Assembly: GCA_015680685.1 (NCBI GenBank)
Contig: MNCI01018161.1
Location: 868,454-932,453 of the forward strand
DNA: 64,000 bases
Direction: 5' to 3'
DNA from: Gnetum montanum
Taxonomy: Eukaryota > Streptophyta > Gnetopsida > Gnetales > Gnetaceae
A program made the translations under genes and the position numbers. This document shows, piece by piece, positions 12,110 through 23,099 of the stretch (position 1 is its first letter; each line of letters starts with the position of its first letter). The notes beneath the pieces are model-generated. The model made no database searches and was not told where the DNA came from. It saw only the letters and a list, made by a program, of their open reading frames with translations.

Positions 12110-12668
12110 AGACTACCTCTATTATACCAAGATAGGACTAGGAGGGTGGTTAATTTGGATTTCCTACTAAATAGGCTAAACAACAACCATTCTTGAATTA
12201 GAGGTTGAAGGTTGTTCAAGGTTCATGGTGCAAGGGGCAAATGTAGAGGTTGTTGAATCCAAAAGGGAGAAAAATGGCTAACTTTGCTAACTAAAAGAAA
12301 ATGTCAAAGTCTAAAAATGTAGAAAAAATGGCTAAGTATAAGACTTCTAGAGAAAATGTCCAAATGTAAAAAGATAGAAAAAATCACTAAGTGTAAACTA
12401 TTAAAAAAATGGCTAACTCTGGGACTATGCTTAGGGCCGACGATGCTTCCTACACTATGAAGTAACTTTGCTCTATTAAGTGCCCAGAATTTGATAAAGT
12501 GTTTGATATATGCTTTGGTTGTTGTCAAGTGGAGTTCCAAGGGAACCAATGATGGAGACCAATCTACACTACGGTGTAAAGAGCATGCAAGGAAACAACT
12601 AAGAGAGGCCAAAGATGGAAATGGCAAAGGCCTTCCTTCTAGCACTAGAGAATTGTAGCAACCAAAAA
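12110..12668 (-). other. TatA leader between LTR and gag, with short tandem repeats
   Basis: This is the untranslated leader. At 12,270-12,420 a roughly 27-bp unit alternating between AAAATGTC...AATGTAG and AAAAAATGGCTAA forms recurs about five times. A candidate primer-binding site adjoins the LTR edge: on the minus strand TTTTTGGTTGCTACAATTC begins at about 12,668. TatE has TTTATGGTCATCACAACT at the same position. I cannot name the tRNA. Confidence 0.5.
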
Positions 12669-14213
12669 TGTCAAAGGCTAAAATAGTACACTGAGAGGTC
12701 CATAGTTACATAGCTTTGACCTTAGGTCCATGTGAGGCCCTATTAGAAGCAAAGGAAGGGTGCCTAGAATAGTCTTGTCAATCAAACTAGGATTTACAAG
12801 GTGTTACACCAAAATGAATGCTAAAGGTTTGCAAAGTATTTGCAACATCCACAGTGTCAAATCGGGTGAGCATAGTAAGGTTTCCAATGCAAAATGATGG
12901 TGAAAACACATGAATATATGTATAAAAATAGCAAAAAATGAGAGTAAAATGATACAATGTAAGTAAAAATGCCAAAAAATGCACAAAGAGTGAGCAAGAT
13001 AGAAATTGGCACCACCCCAAATGAGGGGAGTGTAGTTAACTCCAAGAAACGTTGAGGAGGCATGCAATTTATAGGTAGGTGGATTGTAAAGAGTGACATC
13101 CACCATGGTGTGTATGCCTACTAGGTTGGATACCATGGTGTCCTATGAGTTGTAGTGATCTGGGAGGTGCAACAATACCATGATGGTATGCAGTGCTGCC
13201 AAGTGCTATCTTAAAGTTCATCAAAATTCCATGTGCACTTAGATGCCAAATGCCAAGAATGCTAATGCTCAAATTTACCAACCTTGCTTTTGATTTGCCA
13301 ATGCCTAGAATGTGGGACACTAGGGTACTTATAGGCCTGGGGTTAACATGAATCATGGATTGAGTTCCATTTGATAGAGGGGTAGTTGGGACTATGCTAG
13401 CCCCAACTACACTCCCATTGAAGCAAATGGTGTTCTGCTAGTGTGCTCCAATGGACCCTATGAGACTGCTAGACTATGACTATGTTGCCAAGACTTCATG
13501 TGCAAGTGCCAAATAGGCCACCATGTACCTAAACATAATGCAAAATAGTGTAGTTTTGGAGACTACACTATCCACTCTCTCAAGTGATGTCAAGCATAGG
13601 TACAATTTGGGAGCAAACGAGCCATCCAAAAGAAGTGAAAATTGCTAATCTTGCTTGCCAAAGGAATGTTGGAGCTAGGATGAAGGTTGGTGTTGCATTC
13701 TAGAGGCATCTAGAGGTAGTTCTATATGACTACACTAACTATGCTCTAAAGCATAGTCCAACAGTTAAAGTTTCTTTTGCAAAACTAATGTCTTCATGTA
13801 GACTATGTTGACTATGCTCTAGAATGTAGTCCCAGTAGTGAGAAGCATAGTCCAGTAGTTATAAATTCTTTCAATCTATTTCTTCCATGCTCACCAAGCC
13901 TAATACCTTCTGTCTTAACACTTAGGAAAATCTAAAAAATTGGTCATTTCATGTGTAGACTATGTTGACTATGCTCTAGAGCATAATCCTAGTAGGGAGA
14001 GCGTAGTCCTACCCTTAGAAAATTTTGCAACTACTATCGACACTTAACAATTTTGCAAATCTAGACTATTTGTGTCAACTACATTAACTATGCTCTAGAG
14101 TGTAGTCCACATAGTGGGGAGCATAGTCTCAACACCTAGAAAATTTTACCAAGTTTTGACACTTAGACAAATTTTTAGTTGAGAACCAGGAGGCCAAATT
14201 CAATGGTGTTTTA
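12669..14213 (-). repeat. TatA 5' LTR (type A)
   Basis: On the plus strand the LTR starts TGTCAAAGG and ends GGTGTTTTA (originally TTTCA). Much of it aligns by eye with 23,643-25,266 and, in reverse complement, with 54,660-55,820 and 62,627-64,000. A diagnostic block is CCCCAAATGAGGGGAGTGTA near 13,015. The outer part (13,560-14,160) is packed with TATGCTC and CATAGTC sub-repeats, including the perfect palindrome TATGCTCTAGAGCATA at 13,970-13,985. Confidence 0.8.
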
Positions 14214-15990
14214 GTAATTGAAGCACTTTAATTGATACCTTTAATATAATTCATGTATCTTCTAAGAAAATAAACATTTCAAAATGATTTTAATTTTCAT
14301 GTGAATTATTTTCTATCTTGATATGACACAAGATTTATGGAAACATCACCTAGCCCTTGTGTAATTCTCAATAACTATGTGATTTTTATATGTGTTATTT
14401 TGTGTTGATTTTTTGATGATTATTTCAAGGTGTTTTGCCATGTTTGTGGGTGTTTTAGACAAGTCTAGAAGGTTCTAGACCTCAAAATGAGCATTCTTAT
14501 TTTTGGCTCTAGTAGGTTGGACATTTACACTAATAGTTAGATTTCTCAACTACATTTAAGACATCTTGTTTGGATAGGAGATATCTATGTTAGGAGGTAG
14601 AGAGACAAAGTAATTTATGAATGGACCTTCAAGTAATGGATGCATTACAAAATCTGAATGTGGTAGTTACTAATATGATTTTTGGATCTTTAATGAGTAA
14701 TCACTTAGTCATTTCCTTTCAAAAAGGATCCCTTGTAAACTATCTGGGATAAATTTCCTGCAATAAGCATTAAAAATATTTGGATCTTCCTCTTTGAAAG
14801 ATATCACTAATGGGAGACCTTATTCTTCACACTTGATCTTAGATTTTCTATGCAACATGAAGATCCTAAAATGATAAAGGGGAGAATACAAATCTCTCTA
14901 CATTAGATGAATTATGATCGAAACAACTAGGAAGAAATACAAACATGTATGCAGGGGAAATTGTACCTCATCAAAAATTATTATCTTATAGGTCACCAAT
15001 GTAGGTTGATCTTTTGAAAATTTTACCAAAATACATTCAATTAGCAATACTTCATAATACAACATCAACTACTAAAAATGAGCAAGAAGTAGAACTATTC
15101 ATATTTGAGTATTGTAAAGTATCCAAGGTAAAAGTATGAGTTAAATTTGGGCAAGATATCTTTTGCATATATTACCTTGTCATGTATTTCTTGGTGCTAG
15201 TATTTAAAATTGACATGGGTATGTACAAATTAATTTTTGAACATCTTGTTAAGGATATGTTTAATTTTTCTTGAGAGATTTAGCATGAGAAGTTGTATTG
15301 CTTTGTTCTTTCTTGTTGGATGTGCATGTATATAGTGTCCTATTATAGAATTTCTATGCCATATCTTTTTGTTGATGTTTCAAAATAAGGAGGACATTGG
15401 ATCATTATATAATCATGATATATTAGTTATTTATTAATAATGGATTATTAGTTTAGAGAAAAGTTACTTGCTCTTCAAGGGTTAAAATTTGGACTTCAGC
15501 ATTTGGTTGTAAATCCTCTTAAACATTAACTAAAATTCCTGGCTTACTTGTGTCTGGATTAGTTGTGTCTCATTAATTTTAACTTTGTTTACATATAGAT
15601 AAAGAGTAGCTCTTAATTAAATGTGATTTTTCATTATCAACCTATGAATTCAATACTCAAGGATGTGTACTCTTTAACTAATATTCATCATGTTTTCTTC
15701 CTTAGCTAAATGTTTGTATTTCTATGGCATTGTCATATGACGTTCTACAACTATGATGGAACTTTATTGATAATTCTGGTTGGTCCTTATCATTTTTCCT
15801 ATCTCTTTTTGGATGTAGTCGAAACAGGTGGAAAGAGTAGAATATTTAGTTAATATTTAGTTAGAATCAAGATGCTAAGCATAGAAAATTTATATATTTT
15901 ATTGATGGATTATAATTTTTTGTATCTATATATACATTTGTGTCATTTAACTTTTACACTAACCCATTATCTTAAGTTTTGGACATGACC
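14214..15990. other. Spacer, probably the 3' region of CopiaX
   Basis: AT-rich sequence with no recognisable domain. Because it leads directly into a copia-type polypurine tract and LTR, it is probably the non-coding or env-like 3' part of CopiaX, between RNase H and the 3' LTR. I could not identify RNase H residues in it. Confidence 0.35.
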
Positions 15991-16004
15991 AAAAAGGAGG
16001 AGAT
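15991..16004 (+). promoter_or_regulatory. CopiaX polypurine tract
   Basis: AAAAAGGAGGAGAT, a polypurine tract of the form found just before the 3' LTR in SIRE/Maximus copia elements. The LTR starts immediately after it as TATTGATC, where TGTTG is usual. Confidence 0.7.
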
Positions 16005-17270
16005 TATTGATCTTTTGATATGTCAAAACCTTAAGGACAATGGAGAACAAAGAATGTTTGTTGTGGATAATGTGTTTACAGGGCATGAATAAGAACTCCA
16101 CATCAAGGCTAAGGACTCAAGAAAAACAAGACCTACAAAAAATTAATAAAATGAAGTTCTAATGAGCCAACATGAGAACATGAATGAGTATGGACTGAAA
16201 CCAAAGATTACAAACCAAATGAAGATGCTCCAAGGATTAGAAAGAAGAAAATTATTTTGAGAAATCCTCAAGAACCAAAGTTCAAGAGTTGAGGAGACAT
16301 CTTCAAGAAATAGTAGACATCTCTACTAAGAAGAAAAGAATCATATGAAGACATCTTTAGGAAATAATGGATGTCTTCATCTAAAAGAAGACATCTCTAT
16401 AAATATGTCCCACTTTAGAATATGAAATCTCTCTAGAATTAAGGTAGATCTCAAGTAGACATCCCAACATCAAAGGAGATGTGTACATTAGTCATTGGGT
16501 AGCTATTGCAAGAAGTTTGAGGCATTTTCAAAAACTCCAAGGCTATAAGTAGATATTAAATTCTTGAGACTTGTGTAAGTGTTGTTAACATCAAAGTTTT
16601 CATTGTATAATCTATGCTTTTTTACTCTTGTCCTTCATTGTCACATCATCTTCTTGGTTGCATGTTAATTGTATGTTGAATTGTACTTCAAGTACAAAAA
16701 CTTGTAATTGTAGTTACATTCTTTCCTTGTATCTTTATTTCTCTATTACATTATGGGGTTTATGTGCTTCTTGCTTGAAGGCATTCATATTGAGCTTGTC
16801 AAGATCCTACTAGATTGAGTGGTTTTGTAGCACCAAAACACTCTAGAGTGGAGCTTAATTTTGTAAAAATTGTGGGATCCTTGAAACCACATTCTAAGCT
16901 TATTAGTACCTTGGAGGGTTCAATGCTTTTATACCAATGAAACACTCTAGTGTAAAGCTCAAAGCTTATATAGGATGTGGTTCCCTTCCAATGACATTTT
17001 GAACTTGCTAGAACCTTAGGGGGTTGAGTGGTTTTGTAGTAACAAAACAGTCTAGAGTAGATCTCATATCTTGTAAAGGTTGTAGTGCCATTCAAAAACA
17101 CATTTTGAAGAAACAAAATTTAGAGGTATGCACAGATTCTACCCTTCAAGTGTGGATGTACCCAAGTTGTGAAACCATGTAAAATTTATCTTTGATTATG
17201 GTGGCTACAAAAATTTTAATTGATGAATTTGTTCAATCCCCCTTCTAATTTTTCAATCCACACAACTAAC
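16005..17270 (+). repeat. CopiaX 3' LTR
   Basis: It starts TATTGATCTTTTGATATGTC and ends near CAATCCACACAACTAAC. The start, the AGACATCT-rich U3 (16,280-16,480), the TGTGGATGTACCC block (about 17,150) and the CAATCCCCCTTCTAA end all have counterparts in the CopiaY 5' LTR. It is longer than that LTR because one internal block is present three times (16,793-17,107). No PBS follows, consistent with a 3' LTR. Confidence 0.7.
16793..17107 (+). repeat. Three tandem 105-bp units inside the CopiaX LTR
   Basis: Units begin at 16,793, 16,898 and 17,003. Each has a GCTTGTTAG-like start, CCTTAGGGGGTTGAGTGGTT, an AACACTCTAGAGT block and a GTTCCATTCAAACCACATT-like end. The related CopiaY LTR has one unit at about 18,075-18,190. 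Because 105 is a multiple of three, a 105-residue open frame exists on the minus strand with three peptide repeats. I regard it as a by-product. Confidence 0.85.
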
Positions 17271-17353
17271 TTTCAAAGTATCATGATATACATCTTTTTT
17301 GATATTTTAGAGAAATACATAGAGATTTTTATGAATATGTTTTTGTTTATATG

Positions 17354-18325
17354 TGTTGACCTTTTGGTATGCCAAAATCTTAGAAAATTGAGAATTTGTT
17401 AGTATGTTTTAGAGACTTTATAAGTCTATGAAAAGTGAATGTAGCATATTAAGAAGAATGAGATACAAGCAAGAATCAAGAAATTGGAATGATAAAGTCC
17501 AATAAGAAGATGAGAAGGTTTGAAGGAAATTACAAGGATATGAGATGTTGCAAAATTCCTAAGAAGAAATCTTGCAAATAGATAAGTTGTATAACATTAC
17601 TGCAAGATGTCTCTACTGAGAAACACTAGTCTTAAAGAGAAATAAGAGATCCTGTACAAGATGTCTTGCCTTAAGTCAAGATGTCTCACCTAAGACATCT
17701 TAAATCAAGGTAAGACATCTTACTTGCAAGGAGGAAAATATAGTAAGACATCTTAGGTTAATAGAAGATATCTCAACTAGTTGATTCTAAGCACATTATA
17801 GTTTCAAATGGATAGATGAAGAAGAGCAAGTCTATGACTTAAGGAAATCCTTACTGTGAAATGGGGTAGAATTTTTCATGTAATTAATAAATCATTGTAT
17901 ACATCTATGAGGAATTTTGTACTTTGTTTCTTAATCATTTGTTGTATGGTTTTTTGTGTTGTTGAGTCCAAAAGTAAGATATAATAAGCTTAGTTCATTT
18001 TATTTCATGAATTTTCTACCTTCTATTGTAAGACTTGAGGACTTTGATGTGCTTCTTGTAAGAAGATATCTTTTGAGCTTCTTAGGATCTTAAGGGGTTT
18101 GGTATATTTTTAAGTAAAAATACCCTTAGTATGGATCATGACTTTGTAAAAGTTTTGATTTCATTGATATCACATTTTTGAAGAAACATGTTTGGAGGTG
18201 TATAAGAATTATACTCTTTAAGTGTGGACATAGATAAGTTGGGGAATCATGTACATCCATTCTGTATGAATTGGATTTTATTAGGTACAACTTATTTAAT
18301 CCCCCTTCTAAGTTCTTAATCCTCA
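17354..18325 (+). repeat. CopiaY 5' LTR
   Basis: It starts TGTTGACCTTTTGG and ends CTTAATCCTCA, two bases before the PBS. It contains repeated AAGACATCTTA-type motifs at 17,600-17,780 and one copy of the 105-bp block that is triplicated in CopiaX. About 970 bp long, with canonical TG...CA ends. Confidence 0.8.
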
Positions 18326-18327
18326 AG

Positions 18328-18339
18328 TGGTATCAAAGC
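18328..18339 (+). promoter_or_regulatory. CopiaY primer-binding site
   Basis: TGGTATCAAAGC, one change from TGGTATCAGAGC, the complement of the 3' end of plant initiator-Met tRNA. Its position two bases after the LTR end is normal for copia. Confidence 0.9.
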
Positions 18340-18369
18340 AAGGTACTCCCAAATTAAGCATAACAACTC

Positions 18370-19900
18370 ATGGGTGGATGACAATTTTTGATGGGATCGA
18401 GTTCACCTATTAGAAAGCATAGATGTAAGAATTTTTTGAATCCATGGAATTTAAAGTATGGTAGTTCATCATGGAAGGATATATTCATCCCATAAATAGA
18501 TTAATAGACACTATGTTTCCAAGAGGTAAGTGGTCTAATGCTGATACAAAATATTTATTTTTTATTCAATGGCTAGGAACTATTTCTATTGTGCTATTAG
18601 AGAACCTAAATTTAATAGAATAGCTAGATGCAAAACTAGTAAAAAAATCAAAAAGTTCTAGAATCCACCTATGAGAGAACCTTAGTTGTTAAGCAGTCCA
18701 AACTCCTAATCTTGCAACAATTTGAATACGACAAGTTAAAAATGAAGAAAGGTGAATGAATAAAAGATTATTTTTTGAGGGCCAATGACATAGTAGTAGC
18801 TATTAGAAGAATAGGAAAAGAGATACTTAAAAGTAAAGTCATCATTAAAATGATTAGGACTCTACTTCCTGAAAAAGAAATTAGATATTTCTTTGTACTT
18901 AAATTTTCAAAATTACAAAGCACACTTATCACATATGAGATGAATTTCATTAGTGAAGGTGCTAGTAAGGAAAAACCCATAGCACTCAAGAGTTTTTCAA
19001 AAGAAAAGGAGATGCCTAATTGTGAAGGAAATTGTGATGATGAACTAGCTTTCCTAACAAGAAGAGTGAAAATGCTATTAGCAAGAAAAGTAAAAGCTTT
19101 AACCAATCAAATAGCAAAGGTTGAAAAAAGGTAAGAAACTTAGAAATTCCTATTTGCTATTTCTTCTATAGAATGTTGGATATGTGATGGAAGAGGCTAT
19201 GTGGCCTCTAAATGTCGTAATGCCTACATGTTATAATAGAAAGAGTCTATTGAGGAAAGGAAAATAAGAAACCTTTATACAAGTTGGAATGATGAATAAG
19301 AAATTGATGATACTCCAATAAAATAACATCTTTTGTGCATGGCCTTGTCACAACAATAATCTATCAATAATATGTTCAATGATGATGAAACTAAGGAAGT
19401 AGAAAATACAATGGAAGAAAGGTATGAGCTACTTTGCTGTGAGATCATTTCCTTTCAAAATTTATGCATTAAAATGAAAAATAATTTACATAGTAAGGAA
19501 ATAAAAATAACTAAATGTTATACAAATTTCTTTAATCTAGAAATGGAGAACTCAAACCTAAAGGCTAAATTTCAAAAGCTAATCTTGTTTTGTCAATAGA
19601 TAACAATGATTTATCAATTAGAAAGCTTATTAATGAAAAGCTCACCAAAGAAAAGGAGATGTCACAAGATAGACATAAAGAAAATTCAAATCTTTCCCAT
19701 GCCAAAGCTTCCACAAGGTCCTTATCTAAATGGAAACATCTACCTAGTTTTAAATATTTAGCTAGGATGAGGAAAGTAGTATGTTTTTATTATGGTAAAT
19801 TTGGACATATTAAATATTTCTCTTACCTATGGTTGAAACAATACTCTTGGTCTTTGCAAAAATGTCCCAGAAAATTCATGTTGTAGTAAAGAAGATTTGG
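18370..19900 (+). pseudogene. CopiaY gag
   Basis: The N-terminal part reads TIFDGIEFTY, then FLESMEFKVW. Open stretches follow at 18,775-19,134 and 19,372-19,599. Two zinc-knuckle remnants are seen. CWICDGRGYVASKC (about 19,173-19,214) has its His changed to Tyr. CFYYGKFGHIKYF (about 19,780-19,820) has its second Cys changed to Tyr. The Lys/Glu-rich middle is probably coiled coil. Stops split it into at least four pieces. A capsid/nucleocapsid role follows from the family. Confidence 0.75.
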
Positions 19901-19949
19901 AAATCAATGAAAAAGAAGTATAGGAAAGGAATGCTTACTAAATATACTC

Positions 19950-20160
19950 TTTCTAATGTTAAGAAAACCACTTGGTATATTGATAGTAGATGTTCTAAAC
20001 ACATGAAAGGTAAGAAATGTCAATTCATATAATTTGTAGAATAAAACTATGAAACAATCACTTTTGGAGATGATGTAGAATTATAAATTAAAGGTATTAT
20101 TACTATTGGAGGTAAGGATCAGGACTCAAGCATAATTTTCTTAGTGTAACTTATCTATGT
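19950..20160 (+). pseudogene. CopiaY protease
   Basis: KKTTWYIDSRCSKHMKGKK near 19,965-20,020 is the copia protease signature, where WYLDSGCSRHMTG is usual. The catalytic Asp is present; the Gly of D-S-G is Arg. ITFGDDVE follows about 15 residues later, as in the family. Confidence 0.85.
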
Positions 20161-20279
20161 GATTCAAACTTTGATGTTACCTTTTCAAATGATTAATGTT
20201 ATGTTAGAGACTCCAACTCAAGAAAGGTTATTATAGAAGGAAATAGAAAAGAAAATGTCTATACTACATTTTAAGAGAT

Positions 20280-21300
20280 ACTTATAACCTTAGATCCATG
20301 TTTTTTATTATCAATACAGATAGTTTCCATGACCGACAAGCAAAATTGGATTACCTAAACTTAGATATTCTTAAAACCTTTGCTTCTAAAAATATGGTTT
20401 GAGTTCCTTCCAAACTAAATGATTTTTCAATGAATACATGCAATGCTTGTTAGTAAGGGAAATTAAAAAAAGGTAAGATTTGCTAATAAATAGTACATCT
20501 CTATCTTATGTCCCTTGGGACTACTTCATATGGACTTGGTTAGTCCCTCTCAAACACTTTTCTTAGGAAATAAAAGATATTAACTAAATATTATTGATGA
20601 TTTTTCTTGTTTAAAATGGGCTACCTTTTTATAACATAAAGATGATACTTTTGAATATGTTATGAAAATTTGTAATCAACTACAAAATGAAAAAGGATAT
20701 GCTAAGAAAATGATTATAAGTGATAATGGAGGAGAATTCAAGAATGTCAAATTTGAAGAATACTATTAGATAAATGGAATTCATCATCAATTCTCAACTC
20801 CTAAGATTCCTTAATAAAATGAGGTAGTAGAATGAAAAAATAGGATTCTACATGAAATAGATATAACCATTATGAATGATAGTAATATTCAATATCACTT
20901 TTTGGCTGAAGTCATCAAAATAACTTCCTATGTCTAAAACATAGTTCTAATAAGAAGATTGACCACCAAGACTCCTTATGAACTTTTGATTGGTAGAAAA
21001 CCTTCAGTTATTTATTTTCATGCTTTTGATGCTAAATTATTTATTTTAAATGAAAAAGATACTTTGAGAAAGTTTGATATAAAAAATGATGAAGGGATTT
21101 TTCTAGGATACTCTATAGTTTGTAGGGCATACAGAGTGTTCAACAAAAGAAATAATATTATAGAGAAAATCATAAATGTCAGAATAGATGATTGTGATGG
21201 TTTGGGTTTTAATATGCAAACTAATGATGAACATATTCCTACTTATAAAAATACTTGGAAACCTCAAATGGACACTAACAAAGATCTTGAAATAGCATGT
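20280..21300 (+). pseudogene. CopiaY integrase
   Basis: The zinc-binding part retains CNAC (about 20,440), but the first His (RLGHA) reads Tyr in KLDYLNL. The core has LLHMDLVSPS (first Asp, about 20,530), IIDDFS (about 20,597), SDNGGEFK (second Asp, about 20,720) and NEVVE (Glu, about 20,820). The C-terminal part is open from 20,959 and carries KTPYELLIGRKPS, EGIFLGYS and AYRVFNKR. The frame is then cut by the LTR insertion at 21,301 and continues at 22,131. Confidence 0.88.
21296..21300 (+). repeat. Left target-site duplication of the inserted LTR
   Basis: CATGT precedes the LTR and AATGT (22,131-22,135) follows it: a 5-bp target-site duplication with one mismatch. Removing the LTR and one copy rejoins the copia reading frame (LEIAC into KHEDDSQAQ). 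Confidence 0.85.
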
Positions 21301-21328
21301 TGATGAGATGTGACCTGCATGTGCTGCG

Positions 21329-21383
21329 ATATCGCGGCCGCCGCGATATTGCGTCTTCCCCTACCATATCGCGTACGCGATAT
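21329..21383. promoter_or_regulatory. ATATCGCG palindromes in the young LTR U3
   Basis: ATATCGCGG (21,329-21,337) is mirrored by CCGCGATAT (21,341-21,349) around a 3-base loop. ATATCGCGTACGCGATAT (21,366-21,383) is an 18-bp perfect palindrome. Both lie just upstream of the TATA box, where enhancer sites are expected. Confidence 0.8.
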
Positions 21384-21402
21384 CGCGTCCCGCCGCCATA
21401 TC

Positions 21403-21410
21403 TATAAATA
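21403..21410 (+). promoter_or_regulatory. TATA box of the young LTR
   Basis: TATAAATA, about 100 bp inside the LTR and just downstream of the palindromes, followed by a CT-rich stretch suitable for transcription start. This fixes the LTR orientation as plus. Confidence 0.7.
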
Positions 21411-21559
21411 AGAGGCGGCACTCCCTTCATTTCCAAATCCTGGCTAGAAGTAGCGAAGCTCTGGCAGATTGATCACTCGAGAGTTAGAATTTTTCCCCAT
21501 GTGCCAGCAGTAGGAGTCCTAGAGTGAACGGCTCTTTATTCAAGCAGCTTGTAACCTGA

Positions 21560-21786
21560 NNNNNNNNNNNNNNNNNNNNNNNNNNNNNNNNNNNNNNNNN
21601 NNNNNNNNNNNNNNNNNNNNNNNNNNNNNNNNNNNNNNNNNNNNNNNNNNNNNNNNNNNNNNNNNNNNNNNNNNNNNNNNNNNNNNNNNNNNNNNNNNNN
21701 NNNNNNNNNNNNNNNNNNNNNNNNNNNNNNNNNNNNNNNNNNNNNNNNNNNNNNNNNNNNNNNNNNNNNNNNNNNNNNNNNNNNNN
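21560..21786. other. Assembly gap (227 N)
   Basis: Run of N inside the young LTR. A long, recent, repeated element is a common cause of such gaps. Confidence 0.99.
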
Positions 21787-22130
21787 TTTGGTAAGCCACA
21801 GTTGCATAGTTCAGGGTGTGTCCAGTAAGTGGGAACGGATACTGATGCTAGTTAACTTAAACTTAGGACATTAGTTAGAGTTAGCTTAGTTTCTCAACCC
21901 TTTCCTCTGATAGCATAGAAGATAAACTGAAAAATACCAAAAAAATCACATACGTCAGACTTGCTTAACCATACACCGTGACACTTACAAGCAAGCTTAG
22001 GAAGACAACGAACGATTAACCCCAAGTGTTTCTTGTGGCGTTAAGGCATTTAGTCTGCGGAGTTCGACCGGATCGCATGTGCACGTTCGTATTCATATGG
22101 TTGAGTGTAGGGGTACCTCGCCACTCATCA

Positions 22131-23060
22131 AATGTAAACATGAGGATGATAGTCAAGCTCAAAATAAAATGCTTAGACTTAGAAGATCATAATCAATGAT
22201 GTGATTGAACAAGTAGAAGATGGTATGAAAACAAGGAGTCAAACAAAGAAGATGTGATGCTACACTACCTTTGTTTCATAAATTAAGCCTAAAAATTTTA
22301 GTGAGGTAGAAAAGAAGGAAAGATAGATTTTAGCCATGCAAGAAGAGCTAAACCAATTTATTAGAAATGATGTATGGAAATTTACTTCTAAACCTAATAA
22401 CAAAAACATCATTGGACCAAAATGGATTTTTAGAAATAAAATAAATGAAAATAGGAAATTTTTTTTTAAAAAAACCTCAATCAGTTTCTAAAGTTTACAA
22501 TTAGCAAGAAGGCATTGATTTTGATGAAACATTTGCTCTTGTAGCTAGGCTTGAATTAATTAGACTTCTTCTAGCCTATGCTAATTTCAATGAAATTAAA
22601 TTATCAAATGAATGTCAAAAGTAATTTTCTAAATGGTATGATTTAAGAGGATGTCTATATTGAGTAATCTAAAGGATTTATGGATCATATTCATCCAAAC
22701 TATGTCTTTAAATAAGAAATGGCTTTCTATGGACTCAAATGAGCTCTTAGAGCTTGGTATGATCATCTCTCAAAGCATCTTATGACCAATGGTTTTGAAA
22801 GAGGTAGAGCTAATGTAACTTTATTCCTAAAATGGGTTGCTAAGTATGTACTTACTGTAGAAATTTACATTGATGATATTATTTTTGAACCTACCAATAA
22901 AATTTTATTTAGGAAGTTTTCAAATCTTATACAAGTTGAGTATGAAATAATCATGATTAGTGAACTCAACAACTTCCTTGGATTTGAAATCACTAAAAGA
23001 AAGATGAGATATTTATTTTTTAGACAAAATATTTCAAAGATTTTTTATAAAATTTCAATT
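22131..23060 (+). pseudogene. CopiaY reverse transcriptase
   Basis: After the insertion, the RT has ELNQFIRNDVW (about 22,350), IIGPKWIFRNK (about 22,410), EGIDFDETFA (about 22,510), and VEIYIDDIIFEPTNK (about 22,860). The copia catalytic box YVDD appears as YIDD and both Asp are kept. ELNNFLGFEI follows. The poly-T/poly-A stretch at 22,460-22,475 produces a frameshift. Several stops are present. Confidence 0.9.
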
Positions 23061-23099
23061 TATCTAAAGTGAAAGCTAAGGCAATACTAATGACTACAC

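Larger units (their letters stand above)
1..14213 (-). mobile_element. TatA: Ty3/gypsy Tat-lineage LTR retrotransposon, left end outside window
   Basis: This is a minus-strand gypsy element. Read from the right it has a 5' LTR (12,669-14,213), leader, gag, aspartic protease, an inverted cassette with an antisense gene, RT, RNase H, archaeal-type RNase H and integrase; the integrase is cut by the window edge. A second RNase H before integrase is the hallmark of the plant Tat group. Every coding domain has stops or frameshifts, so the copy is dead. Its 3' LTR must lie left of position 1. Order and strand are seen directly; treating the whole as one insertion is inferred from matching order and spacing in TatB. 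Confidence 0.8.
21301..22130. repeat. Young CpG-rich solo LTR, or gap-collapsed element, nested in CopiaY
   Basis: The ends are TGATGAG and CTCATCA, perfect 7-bp inverted termini, with a 5-bp target-site duplication. The left part is far richer in CpG than anything else here, with palindromic ATATCGCG motifs, a TATA box and a probable leader. There is no similarity to the Tat or copia LTRs nearby. A 227-base gap (21,560-21,786) lies inside. If the gap length is real, this is an 830-bp solo LTR. If the gap is an estimate, a complete element could be hidden in it. Confidence 0.85.

Noticed and set aside
16799-17116. Minus-strand 105-residue open frame with three similar peptides
   Set aside because: It is antisense to a copia LTR and arises because the tandem unit is 105 bp, a multiple of three. 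No family hallmark.
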